A DNA stretch of 64,000 bases, taken from NCBI RefSeq assembly GCF_964355755.1, contig NC_092674.1:23152001-23216000 (forward strand). Reading direction: 5' to 3'. This document shows, piece by piece, positions 12,001 through 27,000 of this stretch. Under the pieces are notes generated by a model. The model had not been told where the DNA came from. It did not search any database and saw only the letters and a list, made by a program, of their open reading frames with translations. Source of the stretch: Antedon mediterranea. Lineage: Eukaryota; Echinodermata; Crinoidea; Comatulida; Antedonidae. The translations under genes and the position numbers were made by a program. Positions within the stretch are counted from its first letter, which is position 1; the number at the start of each line of letters is the position of its first letter.

Positions 12001-15000
12001 AATTTGTATTTCAATTTTTGTTTTATAAATTCCAATAAAGTTTTTATCTATCTATCTATCCTGCCCTCCGCCAAAACCATGGATCGACAACCTACAGAGC
12101 TCATGCATACAGACGTTTCGATAGTAAAACACTCCGGAATTGTGGCGGTTACTGAAGCCAACATGCCTTGGTTTAATTGGACGGTGACGTGTCCCTGCAA
12201 GAATACAGCAGTATATTGGTTGAGTCAAGAGTATTTACCTGTACAGAATTGTGATGGCTTGATCACTGTAATTCCTCCTTGTATGTTTGGCAAGAAGTCA
12301 GGCCACGACCTGACGATACCTGATACGTGTTTATGTTGACAGTTGCTCGACAACAGTCGAATTTCTTCAGATGAAAGCGCATGGTTCCAAATGTTCAATC
12401 TACGTTTAAAAAAAGTTTTCATTTGGTACCTTGGTTACGATGTAGAAAAGTATATTATAGTAAATAATATGTATGCATACCTGCTGATCTGACCTACGAA
12501 CGCTTCTTTTGCGCTAAAACCACCTCCGACATTGTCCTGATCTTGACCAACAACCACATTGCCACCAGAAGGAATAACCTGGTTAGTAAGAAAATCTTCA
12601 CCAGTTGCTGCTACTTGGCCATCTTTGTAGAACGTCCAAGAGCCTCCTATGAATATATAAAGAGTACATACTAGTTTGATCTAAAAGATTATGTCAAAAT
12701 TATTACATTATTCTACTGCAGCTACTGCAGTAACGGCAGTAGAATAAGGTCGTCATAATTATCCAGATTAAAGAAGATTAAGTTTAAACTAACCAATCGA
12801 TCAATCACTATCAACCACCTTGTTATATAGGCTATGTTTGATGGAAGCTATGTTGATGGAGGCTATGTTTGATTGAAGTTATGTTTGATGGAAATTATGT
12901 TGATGGAGGCTATGTTTGATTGAAGTTATGTTTGATGGAAGTTATGTTTGATGGAAATTATGTTTGATGGAAGTTATATTTGATGGGTGTTATTTTGATG
13001 CCGATTATGTTTGATGGAAGTTATGTTTGATGGAAATTATGTTGATGGAGGCTATATTTGATTGAAGTTATGTTTGATTGAAGTTATGTTTGATGGAAAT
13101 TATGTTTGATGGAAGTTGTGTTTGATGGAATTTATGTTTGATTGGAAGTTATATTTGATGGGTGTTATTTTGATGCCGATTATGTTTGATGGAAGTTATG
13201 TTTGATGGAAATTATGTTGATGGAGGCTATGTTTGATTGAAGTTATGTTTGATGGAAGTTATGTTTGATGGAAGTTATGTTTGATGGAAGTTATGTTTGA
13301 TGGAAGTTATGTTTGATGAAAGTGATGTTTGATGGAAGTTAAGTTTGATCGATGTTATATTTGAATACGGTTATGTTGATGTATGATATTTTCAATGTCT
13401 ATTTTTTGTTCTCTCACGAAAATGACTATTGTCAATGATTATTGTGTAAAAACGTACGTCAGTATAAGATCAGAAAATGTTTGACAGAAGCATAGGACGT
13501 TTGTCGAAGGTATGTATAAGTTATTCTCTGATGATGAGTGTTACAATAGCCTTTAATAATGTAGGGCGCTTAACCTATAGTTATAGTAAAGTGAAAGTTT
13601 ATATAAAATGTCTTAAAAACTTTCGTTTGAAAAATCTGTATGTCATTACCGATATCTTTCTGAAGTGTTTGTTAACTACTTTATTTCTAGAACAGTTCTT
13701 ACAAAGTTGTTCTCAGAATAAGATCTCGTTATCGGCGACGCTTTTCTGACGTTAGTTGGTTTAAAAGATATCCGGTTTATTACCCACAGGCCACAGTAAA
13801 TCCAATGTTTAACATAATAAATCAATCTAAATCTATCGGAAATCTGTTCTCAGAAAAGTGTTATGAACTTTAGAACAGAAGACGGTCAGATAGATAGCTC
13901 TGTATTAAAATCTAATATCTATTTGTAGGCCTATGTCAGTCAAGAAGAGTTCTAGTGAAGTAGCGCCACGAACGTTATTTTAAAAGTTCATCAACAACCG
14001 CCTTCGATACATCTATTGCGATTGGTTGTTACCACAAGTTGTCCAGTTCCATTTCAGGTATACAGTACTTTGTTTTAAAAAAGAATAGGGCCTACAAAAA
14101 CACTAACAATATTATTCAATTTTCAATGCAACATGCCTAATTTTTTTATTATTTTATGATCGCAAAAATAAATAAAATACGAACCGAAACTTTCCCACGT
14201 GAATGCAATGTAGTGCCATACTCCGTCATTGGCACCGACGCCAGTAAACACCTGTTCGCCGTTTACAAACACCTTGAAGGCGGCGTAATCTGTCAGAGTC
14301 AGGGCATTGTCAATAAGTGAATCATCCTTATATACGGCGTATGAAAAAGGAGTTCCGATGTGGGTTTTATCTGAGGACTTCATCCAAAATCCCACTGTTA
14401 CTGCTCGAAGATTCGAAGGTATTCTTCTGACAAATGAGTAATCCGATATCATTCCAGAGGGAAGATTGAATGTAAAATCATCAGAGGTTTCTAAAGGTTA
14501 TAATCAAATTAATGAATGATTAATTAATATTTTATTTCAATTTAAAATATTGAACAAATAGAAAAAATGGAGAAGATACAATAAAGCAAAGATGCCTTTG
14601 AAAACAAAACAAAACAAAAAGAGAAGAAAAAGAAAGACGGACAAAGTGACCAACACAAAACAAAGAGATACAAATTTAAGAATGAGTCATTGTGAAGATC
14701 GTTAAACTATGGAAGTTAATTTTGTAATTGTGAATTAATTATTACGTAATATCAAGTATGAATATTATATTATTATATTGAACATTTAGCATATTTGGAT
14801 AGAGCACTTCAAACATTTGAACTCCAGGAAAGTTAAGTTTTCAGTTTTTTACTGGAATCGATGATGAGGAACCACTTGTGTTTTTAAATCTTAGGCCTAC
14901 TTATTGCGTATAGGCCTACATCATGTAGAAAACTAAGTGGTATGAAGTTTTCTCCAGTACTCACTTTCATCGCAAAATCTACCGCTATACGACGGTTCAC

Positions 15001-18000
15001 ACAGACAGCGATAACCGGCAATTTCATCAACGCACTCTTCAACATGTTGGCACTGATGTTGAGCACAGTCGTCGGTGTCGGTCTCACAGGCTAACCCCTC
15101 AAATCCAGATGGGCAATCACACCGGAAGTAACCGATTAAGTCGATGCAACTGTCGAAAAAACAAAAATATGTCTAACAATTAAATTGTTTCATCAGCCTC
15201 AATTAAGCTTGACCAAATTGTACATACAATCTGAGTAGAAAAGGTGTTATCTATAATAGCTATCCGATTCTCAGTACTCAGTATTATAGGAATATATGGT
15301 AATACATCATCTCATTTGTAGGCTATCATATAATTCCTGTACCGTGTAAGGTAATGTTAAGGGTTGGTTATGGTAATACAAGGAGATAGATGTGAACAAT
15401 GTGTAGTGTCGTAGGCCTATTGCCAAATATTCCCATGATAATGGAGAAATCTAGATACAGTACCGAAAAATCAAGCGTATTAATAGAATTGTCCTTGCGC
15501 CGTTTGAGGTGGACCACCTTTAATTCCTCTTTAACCTTTCTGATAGTTTAGGACAACAATTTTTTGTTTCCCGAAAACTGTATTTTCAGATCACTTTCAA
15601 AGTCAGGCCATACCAATAAGTAACAATTGTCTATTCTGTACCTACCTTCCGCCATTTTTGCATGGATTAGAAACACACTCATCAATGTCCTTATCACAAG
15701 ACATTCCACCGTACCCTTGTGGGCATATGCATCTAAACGAGCCATCAACTAGAGATGTACACGTTCCTCCATGTGAACACGGATAGGAGTTGCAGCTATT
15801 TGGTTCAATTTCACAAAATTTACCAGAATATCTATTCACACATGTACACGTGTAACCATCAATCTAATAAGAATAGAAGTAGCACATCAATTGAAAAAAT
15901 GAGCGGCATTAGGGCCAGAATAAAACATACAAAAACCGCTCAAAAGTGTTCCAATTTCATAAATGTATAGGAACATAAATATTTTTAACAGATTATTATA
16001 ATAAAATCATGACAAACTCACAAAAAAACATCACTTTTACAGAAAACTAACTTACAGTAATTGTTGATCCTAGTCTCTTAATTGGTTCTAAACTTGAAAA
16101 AAGTGGCACTTTATCTAAACTATATTGGCAGATTAGATTGAATGTGGATGGATTAATGGGGGCGGATTGTAAAGGGGGGTGGGGGGCGGATTGTAAAGGT
16201 GGGGGGGGGGGGAGGGGCGTATGACGGAATGAGGTTGAACCACGACAGGTATTGTTCCATTGCTTCTGTTGTGTCTTGTTGTGGTGCGTCAGGACATTCT
16301 GGATATTCCACTTCGGATATTTGATTTGATTTAATCACTTTATTTCAAAATAAATATTCCATATATACTATATATACAACAAATAATACAACACCGGAAA
16401 ATCAAACTAAAATAGGAGTTTTTCCCACTTAGTGTAGAGATTTGAATGTTGGAACAAATAGTTCGTGGTACACCTAACCAGATCGTTTTCACTATTCACA
16501 ATTCTTAATATAAAACCATAGACGCACTTGCGTAAATGCTCGTAGAAAGAGAGAATTCTCCTCGTGGCAAACATTATTACTAGCACTACAGTGCTTAGGT
16601 AAGCCTAGCAATATATTCTCAATGAGTTGTTGTAGCACACCTCCAAAGATTTAATAATCTTAACAGTGTGGTTAGACCATAACATACAACAGTACAGATT
16701 AGTTTAAAACGACCTGAACAGATTACATTTAAGCTTATTACATCTACTAAAACGTCTACAAAGAGTGTTACCTCGAATGCAAAGAGTTCGATACTGGCGA
16801 TTAATGTCATTAGAATCATCTAAATTATTACGTAAAATATGACCTAGGTAAGTCACTTCATTGACGTAAGATAATATATCATTATCTTATTGGATATAAG
16901 CCAATTGTTTTAAATTATGTAACAACAAAACTTACTTGATCTTGACACGCGGCCTGATTTTGACACGGATTTGAATCGCATTCATTTATCTCTATGTTAC
17001 ATTTAAGTCCAGTATAACCAGGGCGACATAAACAAGAAACACCATTGACTTGAAAGAAAGAAACATGTATCACAAATTAATTGATTTGATATTAATATAA
17101 TTTGAATTTTAAATATGATATTCACTCTATAGATTTCCTGCCTAAAATCATAATATTATTATATTAGAGAAACACAGTGCACTCTTCGAAAAGTAGATAA
17201 TGCCTTATATAAGTCAAAGATGCTATTCTTGTGGAATAGCATCTTGAGATGAGAGCGCGCCTTACTGTACTTAGTTACTCATACTTAAAAAATTTGTCAT
17301 TTATACGTAATTATGTTATTTTCTATGACCTGAAATAAAAGATTTAGTTGAATTGAATATCTATTTCATTTGATTACTTCAAATATTGACAAGTTCACTA
17401 ATAACCATACTCTATCGCTATACTAATATTTAGGAAAACAAGTGAATACCTCTGTCTATACAGGTTGAATTGAAGGAACATGGTATTGTTAAACACTCAT
17501 CGATATTGTTCTCACAAGTTGGACCATCGAACCCAGGCGGGCATTCGCAGCTAAAATCATACTTCTCGTCAATACACGTACCACCGTGTAGACATGGGAG
17601 TGATACACATGCGTCGAGTTCTGAAATATGAAGATAATAAACTATTATCAAGATGCCATCATTTAATATCTTACTGTTTTATAAATTAAGTTTACTCAGT
17701 AATCAGACTTGACCGGTTTTTACTAGCGGAGAAAAGGATGTGTTTATGACCAGTGTTTCGATCTTCTTTTCGAATCCTAAACCATCCTTGGGGATTTAAT
17801 TTAAACATGACATCAGCAGTACATCGCAAAACTACGTCACTATGAGATGGAAATTATATGATATTGTATCTTTTAGTAATTACCTACGCATTGGTTCTCT
17901 TTTGACGATCCTTCATAGTACGTTGTTAGACTGCCACCACACTTAATACAACGTCTTTGCTTTCTTTCAGGTTGATAAGTTCCAACGGGACACCGTTCAC

Positions 18001-21000
18001 ATGGTAATATACCGGTCACAGAAAACGAACCTGGTGAGCAGGTATCTATAGACGAAACAATGTAAATAAAAGAAGAATTCATTCTATTCTTCCATCTTAT
18101 TGTTAGAGTTGAACCAGACTCACACAATTATCTAAATTGCATACGTATACATTACATCAATTCAAGTTCTTCAATAGCCTTACCTAACTGAAGCCATCAT
18201 GACAATCTCTACAAAACCACAATAAGACCTTTTAACTGCATGTAGGCCTACTGTACAAGTGTTACCTCCACTGCCATTACAGTACCTAAGACGACAGTCA
18301 CTATTACCAACACTCCGTCATCACATCGATGATTAGTGATAACTTTGTCTACACTATCAAACTTTCTGTGACAAAAAAAGTTATGTGCCCATATATGGAC
18401 ACGATGACGTCATATTACTACCATATTTGGGCACAATAGTTTGATAGTGTACACAGAGCTTTAGCCATGGTGAAGTACGTTTTGAGCTGCTGTTAGAGTT
18501 AGATATCTAATTCTTATAGTATGTCCGTCAATATAATCGTCATAATCTGGTATCAAGGTCCTTCTTTATCTTTATCATTTTCTCTTTAATACATACCTTG
18601 ACACTGTTCAACCGAGCGTGTGCCAATATTCCACGTGGTTGTGCCGGCTGGACATTGTTTACAAGAAAACTGTCTGCTTTCATCTTGGTAGGTGCCGATT
18701 GGACACGATTTACAAGTTGCAAGCCCTGTAGCCGAGTAGGTTCCACGTTTACACACATCTAAAAACAAAACATTATAACAGACCTACAGTAAGTAGATTC
18801 TTTGCCATTTGATTGGAAGATTATGGGTCACATGAGATTCAATACATATGATAACAGAACAACAGAATTCACGTCACCTCATCTTCACTCTAATTTGCTA
18901 CTAATTTGTATATTCCCTTCTGGTGCCAAAAGGATAGAATTGTTCTATTTCCACTAATAATATTTATAAACTTCGGTGAGCATTCAGAGCCGAAAAACAA
19001 TTTATTTGACAAAATCAATCACAATGATACTTTAGACAGCGTTTTAAGTAACTATGCATACCTCTGCAAGATGTGAAGTTTTTAGCATTATCTCCAACTG
19101 TCCATGTTCCTTCTGCACACTTTTTACATTCCAGTTGACTCTCTTCATCCTGATACATGCCGTCAGGACACGTCATACACGTCTCAGAGTTCACGTTGTA
19201 GTATGTGCCAACAGGACAATTCACTATGAAAGAATATAATAATTTTAACAATCTATGGAAATTTTCAATAAATTTTAATTTTATACGCCTTTGTTTTATA
19301 TCCATCACGTGGTTTGGAAGTTGTTGAGGAAGAATATTTGTGCACTATGAGGATAATTTTTTTTGTTTGGAGCAAAACGGACTTACCACATTTAGTTCGT
19401 TTTTGCAATATCGACCCATTTGTACAGAATGGTTCACTCTCAAGGATCTCGTAATCTTCTTCGTCAACTTCCAACACTTCATTCTCTTCTTCAAGTACAA
19501 GCGGCATTGATCCTGTCTTGATTTGGTTTTCAAACGTAAGACCAGCATTATCCAGAACTTCCAAGAGTTCTTGGAGCTTTTGTTCACCGGCTTGTTCATC
19601 CTTAAGAAAACAAAAGAGAAAAACATATAAACTATGCTAAGTTATCCTAAGAACCTTTACAAACACGTTAGTAATAAAGTCGACCAATTAACACGACAGT
19701 ATCGGTGTGTTGGAAAAATCAGAATCACGTTTCTATAACTGATGACAGATATACTAGTGTAAATATTTCGACGCAACAGAAACGTCAGCTATGATGTAAA
19801 CAATTGGTAACCTAAACTTAGAAACTAAATTGAACAATATTACGATATCTTGCATAAAATCGAAACTTTATTCGATGCAATTATTATGTTTCTTACCTCA
19901 AACTCATCGTATGTGCTTGCTGTGACATTGAAAGAAATTGTGGCAATCATGTTGAAGCCCTGCTGGACTAAATCCCGACGGCGCCTACGAACAGTATCGT
20001 CAAGTTCACCACAATAAACCGTAACCTTTTCTATCATACAAGAGTCTTCCGTACTGCATCCTGATGCGGCAAAGACGCTTGATTCAAATGCCTTGACGAA
20101 CGCTTTTTGAATAGCTTTTTTGGTCTTTTCTTCATTGCAGTTTCCGGCGTAGTATTGGGATTTCAAACCTTTACGGGCTTGTCCAGCTACTTTTCTCTCT
20201 GGAAAGATATGGAAATTAAACTGTGAACTGCAAAACACAATGAAAAATAGATTTTTTTAGACCAGACTCTTATTTGTGAAATTAGATCTTGGTAACTTAT
20301 GAAATCTCAAATTCGGATATAATTTATTTTGATTTAATGGATTAACTGCCAAACAGTGGTGTTAATAGTCCATAAGCGAGATACCTGTATAGACTCTACA
20401 TATGTAGAGGTAGGGAATTCATGAAATAGACACATCCACTAGCTAAGTAGTATTTTGGTGATTACCGGTAATCATTAATAAGTTAAGTTATTTATGATTT
20501 CATTATTTTACCTGAACAATCAGGCCATCGTGTAGGAAGATTAGGTGGACTTGTAGACCATATACTGTTTGCACCACAGATGTACCAATGAGCGGGAGTT
20601 TCAGAAAACTCATATTTCTTATTGCAGTAAACACGACAGAACATACCGAACAACCATTGGTCACACGCTCGAGCTCCGTTTATTGGTGCTGGAAAATTCT
20701 CACACTTTGTCGCTGAAAAAGAAAGATATTTGAAATATTTGAATAGCGTTACAATACAAATACAGTGTTGTAGAATTTGTATGTTCTGTTGAGTGTTTTA
20801 TAAACATATATTCGAATTATCGTTTTTAATCTGCCACACCCAAATAAATTTCCCATTGTGGATAATAAAGTTGATTTAAATTTGAATATTAAAACAATCA
20901 TTGTAACAATACTTCAAATAACTATAGTAATACCGTTTCACATAGTATTCATGTTCCTGCTATAAATAATATTTTTTACTATTGGACGCAACACAATGAC

Positions 21001-24000
21001 GTAAGCGCAAGCAATTTGACCAATCACAAGCGAGGGATCATCCGAACTGTCGGTTGTATGCAACTCACTTGCGTTGCACCTACGTCGTTTTATTTTATTT
21101 CATCAAAACCAACAGCAACGGAAGTTGCCATTTAAAGGTATGAAACAGAAAACAGATACAATAAATACTCTATATATGAAGCAAAGTGGAAAACAAGCTT
21201 AAGTATGTTCAAGTGAGTGAGTGGCCGTGCGGTTAAGACAGTGGAACCGTAATTACGTAGCCATAACATCGGCAGGGGTTCGAGGCTCACTCACTCCATG
21301 GTTCTGGTGGTAGAACGAGTCTTCTCGGATAAGGACTATAAACCGTAGGTCCAGTGTACACATCTAGCTCATGTGCACTTTAAAGAACCTAGTACATCTT
21401 TCGAGACGAGTAGGGGGTTACCCCGGTGTATTAGTACATCACAGCCACTGATCACCAACTGGGCACTCTGGGAGACCAGTCTTTGACTGAAGAGGTTACC
21501 CAGTATAAATATATATTTCAATTCAATTCAATTCAAAAGTACCGAATATCTGTAACCTATTGCAAAAGTGTAATGTGAAATGATGCATTGTAGTTGTATT
21601 AGAAAAGTTACTTGTATTTTCTCGAATATTAAAACAAATGAATGATGTTTAAAGAGTTTATTTACAAATATAACCTACGACCAATTTCGATAGTAAAGAT
21701 ACAATCTGCTTCTTGGCCTGATGGATCACGTGCTGTGTAGGTCACTACATGGCTTCCCCATACCATGGCATCTCCAGAGTGATGTGTCTAAAGTTTTTAA
21801 AAGAAGTGCTGTTTAATTGATTCGTATACACTGCTATTGTCTGTAAGTTTCTTTACACAAACTTTGTTGTAATTTATTACAAGTCTATACTCTATTAATC
21901 AGTTCATTTAAGTCGAATTAAGAAAGACAGACACAATTAGTTAGTAGAGTCTGAAACCAGTTACTATTATTTCAAGCAGCCCGTGGTATAGTTTTTCTCG
22001 GACGCTTCTATTTATTGAGTGGTAAGCAAAGCATTAATCTTTTTAATAAACTCTAAAACAGTAAATATTAAATTTCCACTACTTAAGTGAATCGGAGATT
22101 ACGTAGGCCAACTTCACTAACCTGTGTAATTATAAGATCTGTACCAGAGTTGTCCGAAAATTCAGGTTCATCCCAAGTTACTGCCGTTTCTCTATCTTGG
22201 GATTCGACACTCTTCTTTTCGGGACAGCCGAGTACGCTCGGCTTTTCTTTGTCTAAAGTGAAGAGACAATTATTGTTTAATGAACAATGGTAAGCATAAG
22301 AACAAACTCATTTGTAAGCATATTTTTCTTACGCTTGTATTCAGTAATGTGTTTTATTATAAACATGAATATATTCTTGTTGATTGATTGATTGGACGAT
22401 TATGGGTCACATGATGTTCACTAATTCAGTAAAATATGGATTTTTTATTTTAATCAACTTCGCCTCATGAAAATTTTGAACTACTATGCTATGCTATAAT
22501 AAGCCTTGTACATATCTATACTAAGCTTGTTATTTATATCTCAACTCTTTGATATATCTCACCTTGGATGGAAATCTTAAAGAAGCATGACTTTTCTTTG
22601 TCAGCCATATCAATCGCTGTATATTTTATTACATGCGATCCAATGTCAAACCTGTCTCCAGATTTTGTACCAACTGGTTCTACTTCAATCCTTGGTATAT
22701 TTATAGGGTCGTTGTCTGTGATAACTGGATCATTCCAAATGGCTTGGGCACTGTTGAGGCCTGGTTCTGCCTCAATCGTAATACTAACGGGGCAGTTGAT
22801 TTCGGGTGGTTCTCCATCTTTAAAAAGATAAATATTGATGAAATAAATGTTCAAAGAAATTGAAAATGTTATCTTTGTTGTGCTGTTTCTTTTTTTGTGC
22901 TTTTTAAATTGAAATGTTTATTCAAGTTTATAAAATTCTATCAAATACTGTAAATATTGATGATAACATACTACTTATGGATCCAAACAATAGGCTACGA
23001 CATACGAGAGTTTAGGATAGACAAACGTAGTATGGCGGTGGGGGTCGGTAGTAGATATAATAAACTTTCCCAAATTTCCTGAATATGATTATGATGCATT
23101 TTTAGCAAGAATGTAAAAGTATTTCAAATTAATTTAAGAGGAAGATCCTCCTTTGAATTGAATGGACAGGTAATACTGGATTGATTGAAATGTATTATCC
23201 GGTAGAAACAGAAACAAGGATTGGTAAACAACTATTAGTACTGGAAAACACAGATAAGCCTGCTATCCAAGGTCTTGATCAGGATAGAAGGAACGCAATT
23301 ATTGTAATTGTCTAATCGCAGGAAATAAAACTTACACTGATTAGAGAGTGGAATTAACCTCAATAACAAAAGGGAGTGGAAGGTTTGTAAAGGTTGAAAA
23401 GATCATTCACAAATAAAAAAACTGCAATAGGCCTACATGTTATTATTCGCGTATAACAACCGAGTTTGACATGCAAGAAATACTAAGTGTAAAAAGTAGA
23501 TGTAGTAGGTTTGATTCACATGCAAAAACTAATGAGTTTGAGAAGTAGATGTCTAAAGCTCTGTCGACATTATCAAACTAGTTTTACAAAAAAATGTGAT
23601 GTGCCTATATTTGAACATGATGATGTCATAACATTACCATATTTGAGCATATCAGCACCATATTTGGGCACATCATTTTTTGTCAAACTAGTTTGATAGA
23701 AACAGAGTTTTAGATTTCATACACATGTAAGAACAGCATATTTTGTTTAAACATTACCTCAAAATTGGGCCAAAATCTTATTTCAATAATAATATTAATA
23801 ATGTGAATAGGGTTACTAACCAACACAAATGATAGCATTTTCATTACTACTCCATTCTCCCGCAGGCTGGCAACGTAAGATTTCATCTCCAATTATATCA
23901 TAACCTTTCTTACACCCAATGACACATGTTGTGCCAAGTGGTTGACGTTCTTTAGCACACTCCGCTGGAGCAATTACTCCATTCTCAGGAAGAGCAATTG

Positions 24001-27000
24001 CTGGGCAGCTTATTCCTATAGAGAGAAGGTTAAAAACGAAATATATATTGGACTTGGCAGACGTGACATAACCTTTTCGGAAATTTATTACATACAGAAA
24101 TGATACTATCTCACCTCATTCCCATTATACAGAGAATAATGAAATTTGACCTTGACATACCTACGCACGTAGCTTCGTCACCAGTCCATTGCCCATTTGC
24201 TCCACATTTTCTGACGGCTGTTCCTTCTATGTTATACCCTTCGTCACACTCGAATGTACATGTTGAGTCAAATTCGTCATCGGCACTTGAGCAGTCTTTA
24301 CTTCCAAACGCAGGAGATGGTAGGCTTACACATATTATCTCTGTATGAGATAAATATTGTTGTAAAAATAATGGTAAATTTGTAAATGCTACAATACGTT
24401 ACCAGAATCTACGCAATTACTGATCTTGATAGTAGTATAGATTCTGCAACTACCAGTTGTTGTAAATATTGTCTGCTACTTGGTACAACTACTGTACAGT
24501 ATGTTGCCAATATGCAGATGCTGCTGCAACTGCTACCTGTACTTGGTATAACTACAGTATGTTGCAAATATGCAGATGCTGCTGTAATTGATACTTGGTA
24601 CAACTACGGTATGTTGCAAATATGCAGATGCCGCTGCAACTGCTACTTGTTACACAACTACAGCTTTTTACTAATCAATTTTAAGTTACTCCTGTATCTC
24701 CTATAGTCCTGCTAAAGACAATTACTCACTTTCACATAAAGCTTGTGATTCTGTCCAAGCTCCTGTAGGAAGACACTGCCTTGTTCTAGATCTCACATCG
24801 GTTAACTGATAGCCTTCGTTACATTCAAATTTACAACGAGTGTTGAATGTATTATCACAGTCTTCTGGTATCTTCTTTCCATTGATTGGTGCTGCTAACG
24901 CTGGACATGTTGACACTATTTGATAGAACATTTCTTTTTTAAAACACAATGAAGAATAATGAAACTTATTCCAATTCAGAAAGGGGGTCGAACACTCATC
25001 CTAACGACTTTTGACACAAGGGTCAAGTCTAATACAACACTAAATATTTTGTTTCTCATTTGCAATAATGACATGCCATTACAGATAAGCTGTTAAGTTG
25101 AGTGTGCGAGAGACGTCATTGCATTGTCCAGAAGTTGGCAGCTGGTGACATTATGTAACCCTTAGGGGAGAAGAATGTGGTTAAAAAAGTGTAAAATCTA
25201 AATCTACAGCGCCATGAGTGCTATTGGAAACTTCATTACCATTATCATTATCTTTGTTACATGTGCTTTAAATTGTATTATTGTCATATTTTGACAAACT
25301 ATAAATATAGTATAGTAATATTTGAAACTTACATTGACATGGCCGACCGGTTGCTGGGTTTCCATCATAGCCTTCAATACATACACATTCTGCCATTGAT
25401 TCGGCTCCATAATCGAGTGTTGTGGCATGTTCTGGGCATGGAGTACATTCTTCCAAAGGCTCCACCACATCCTTGTACGTTCCTCTAGGACATGCTAAGA
25501 AAACAAATGTATTTACGGCAACAGTTTTAATCTATTGATATAGTTATAAAGTGAGTGAGTGGCTGAGCGGTTAAGACAGTGGAATAATACGTAATATAAC
25601 ATATATAACATCGGCAAGGGTTCGAATCTCACTCGCTCTATGGTTCTGGTGGTAGGACGAGTCTTATCGGATAAGGACAGTAATTTAAACTGTAATCACA
25701 TAATATGATTAAATATTGAACCTTGAACTGAAATTGAGAAATTAAAACAGATCAATCGAAAAAGTTTCTCCATGACTAGTGTTACTTACGTATACATCTA
25801 CTGACAAGACCACTCAGTCCTTTGTAACCCAGTCCGCAAACACAGTCGTGGCTACCACCAACCAGGGCACACGTGCACTGTGCGTACGTATCACAGCAGC
25901 CAATACCAGGAAAGGGATCTGCGCATAGTGTGTCACAAGCGGAGAGTGAAACTGTCTTGTCCCACTTTACTTCGTGTGGATCTGAAAAGAAACAAGTGGA
26001 GAAATTAGAGAATAAATGGATATGTACGTGTCAATGTCAATAGTAAGTGATCATTGATATGACATGGACAATTATGTGTAGTTTAAAATACGTCGAGTTA
26101 TTTTTTAGATGGTAGAAGTTCTTCAGACTGTACAAGAAATCATTTATAACGTAGCTAGCAAAAAAGTGTTCCAATGTTTTATACTGATGGGCTACTGTAG
26201 TTCTGTTGACAAACAAATGTCAGAAAACTGTATAAAAATAGGTTTACCGGAGTTTGAAAACCTTTCTTTGCAAACTCTGAGTTTTATCTAAGTCAAATAA
26301 ATGATAGTGCTCAAATGTACAGTACATAGTTATTCGCATTTTTTATTTTATTCTACCTCCTCTGATCCGGTAGGCTAGTTGTTGAAACTGGTGAAAATTA
26401 CTATACTGAAATGTATGTTCGGCGTCAGTGGCAATCTTTTCAAGCTGTTCCTTATCGAAGAGACCGACTCCAAAAGTGAAAACCTCAACATGTGCAAGTT
26501 TGAGTGCAGCTGCTGTAGTCAGTGGGTCACCTCCAACGTTTGCAATTCCATCACTTAGCAGAATAAGGGCCTAAATTATAATACAAAATCACATTTTTTA
26601 CCAACATTCCACCATAATACTGATTACTTTACTGTGAAGTTTGGTAATCTTCAATTAATTAGGTTAATTATATTATTCAAAAATAAATGTAAATGTGTTT
26701 AGTTTGAATACCTTTTACACATTGAACTTTAATCTATTATTCAGGGTGAATACTTTATAAGCATCGAGTCATCATTAACCGTTTGATTTTGACCCAAGAA
26801 TTCAAGTCATCTGTATACATGATTTGAGCTTATTTAAATATCATATTTAGGACTATCATCTTTGGTCTTTGGTCTTTGGAGTGACGCTAAGTAGAGTATG
26901 ACTACTTTAGGCCTATAAGCTGAGAGTGAAATGAGATTACTGTATATTCATACAATATAATATCCTCTATGTATTTCCTAATATGATATCTGCCCGAGAC

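Noticed and set aside
12127-12213. Possible extra exon between SVEP1-like exons 23 and 24 (acceptor TCTTGCAG, frame ending NVCMHELC)
   Set aside because: It would end in phase 2 while exon 24 needs phase 1, and it has no EGF or CCP pattern. Direct splicing of exon 23 to 24 gives FCT-DLDQC in frame.
16153-16338. Minus-strand frame with a proline run ([14 protein letters not shown])
   Set aside because: The prolines come from a G-rich low-complexity tract next to a LINE fragment in intron 18. No splice sites place it in the gene.
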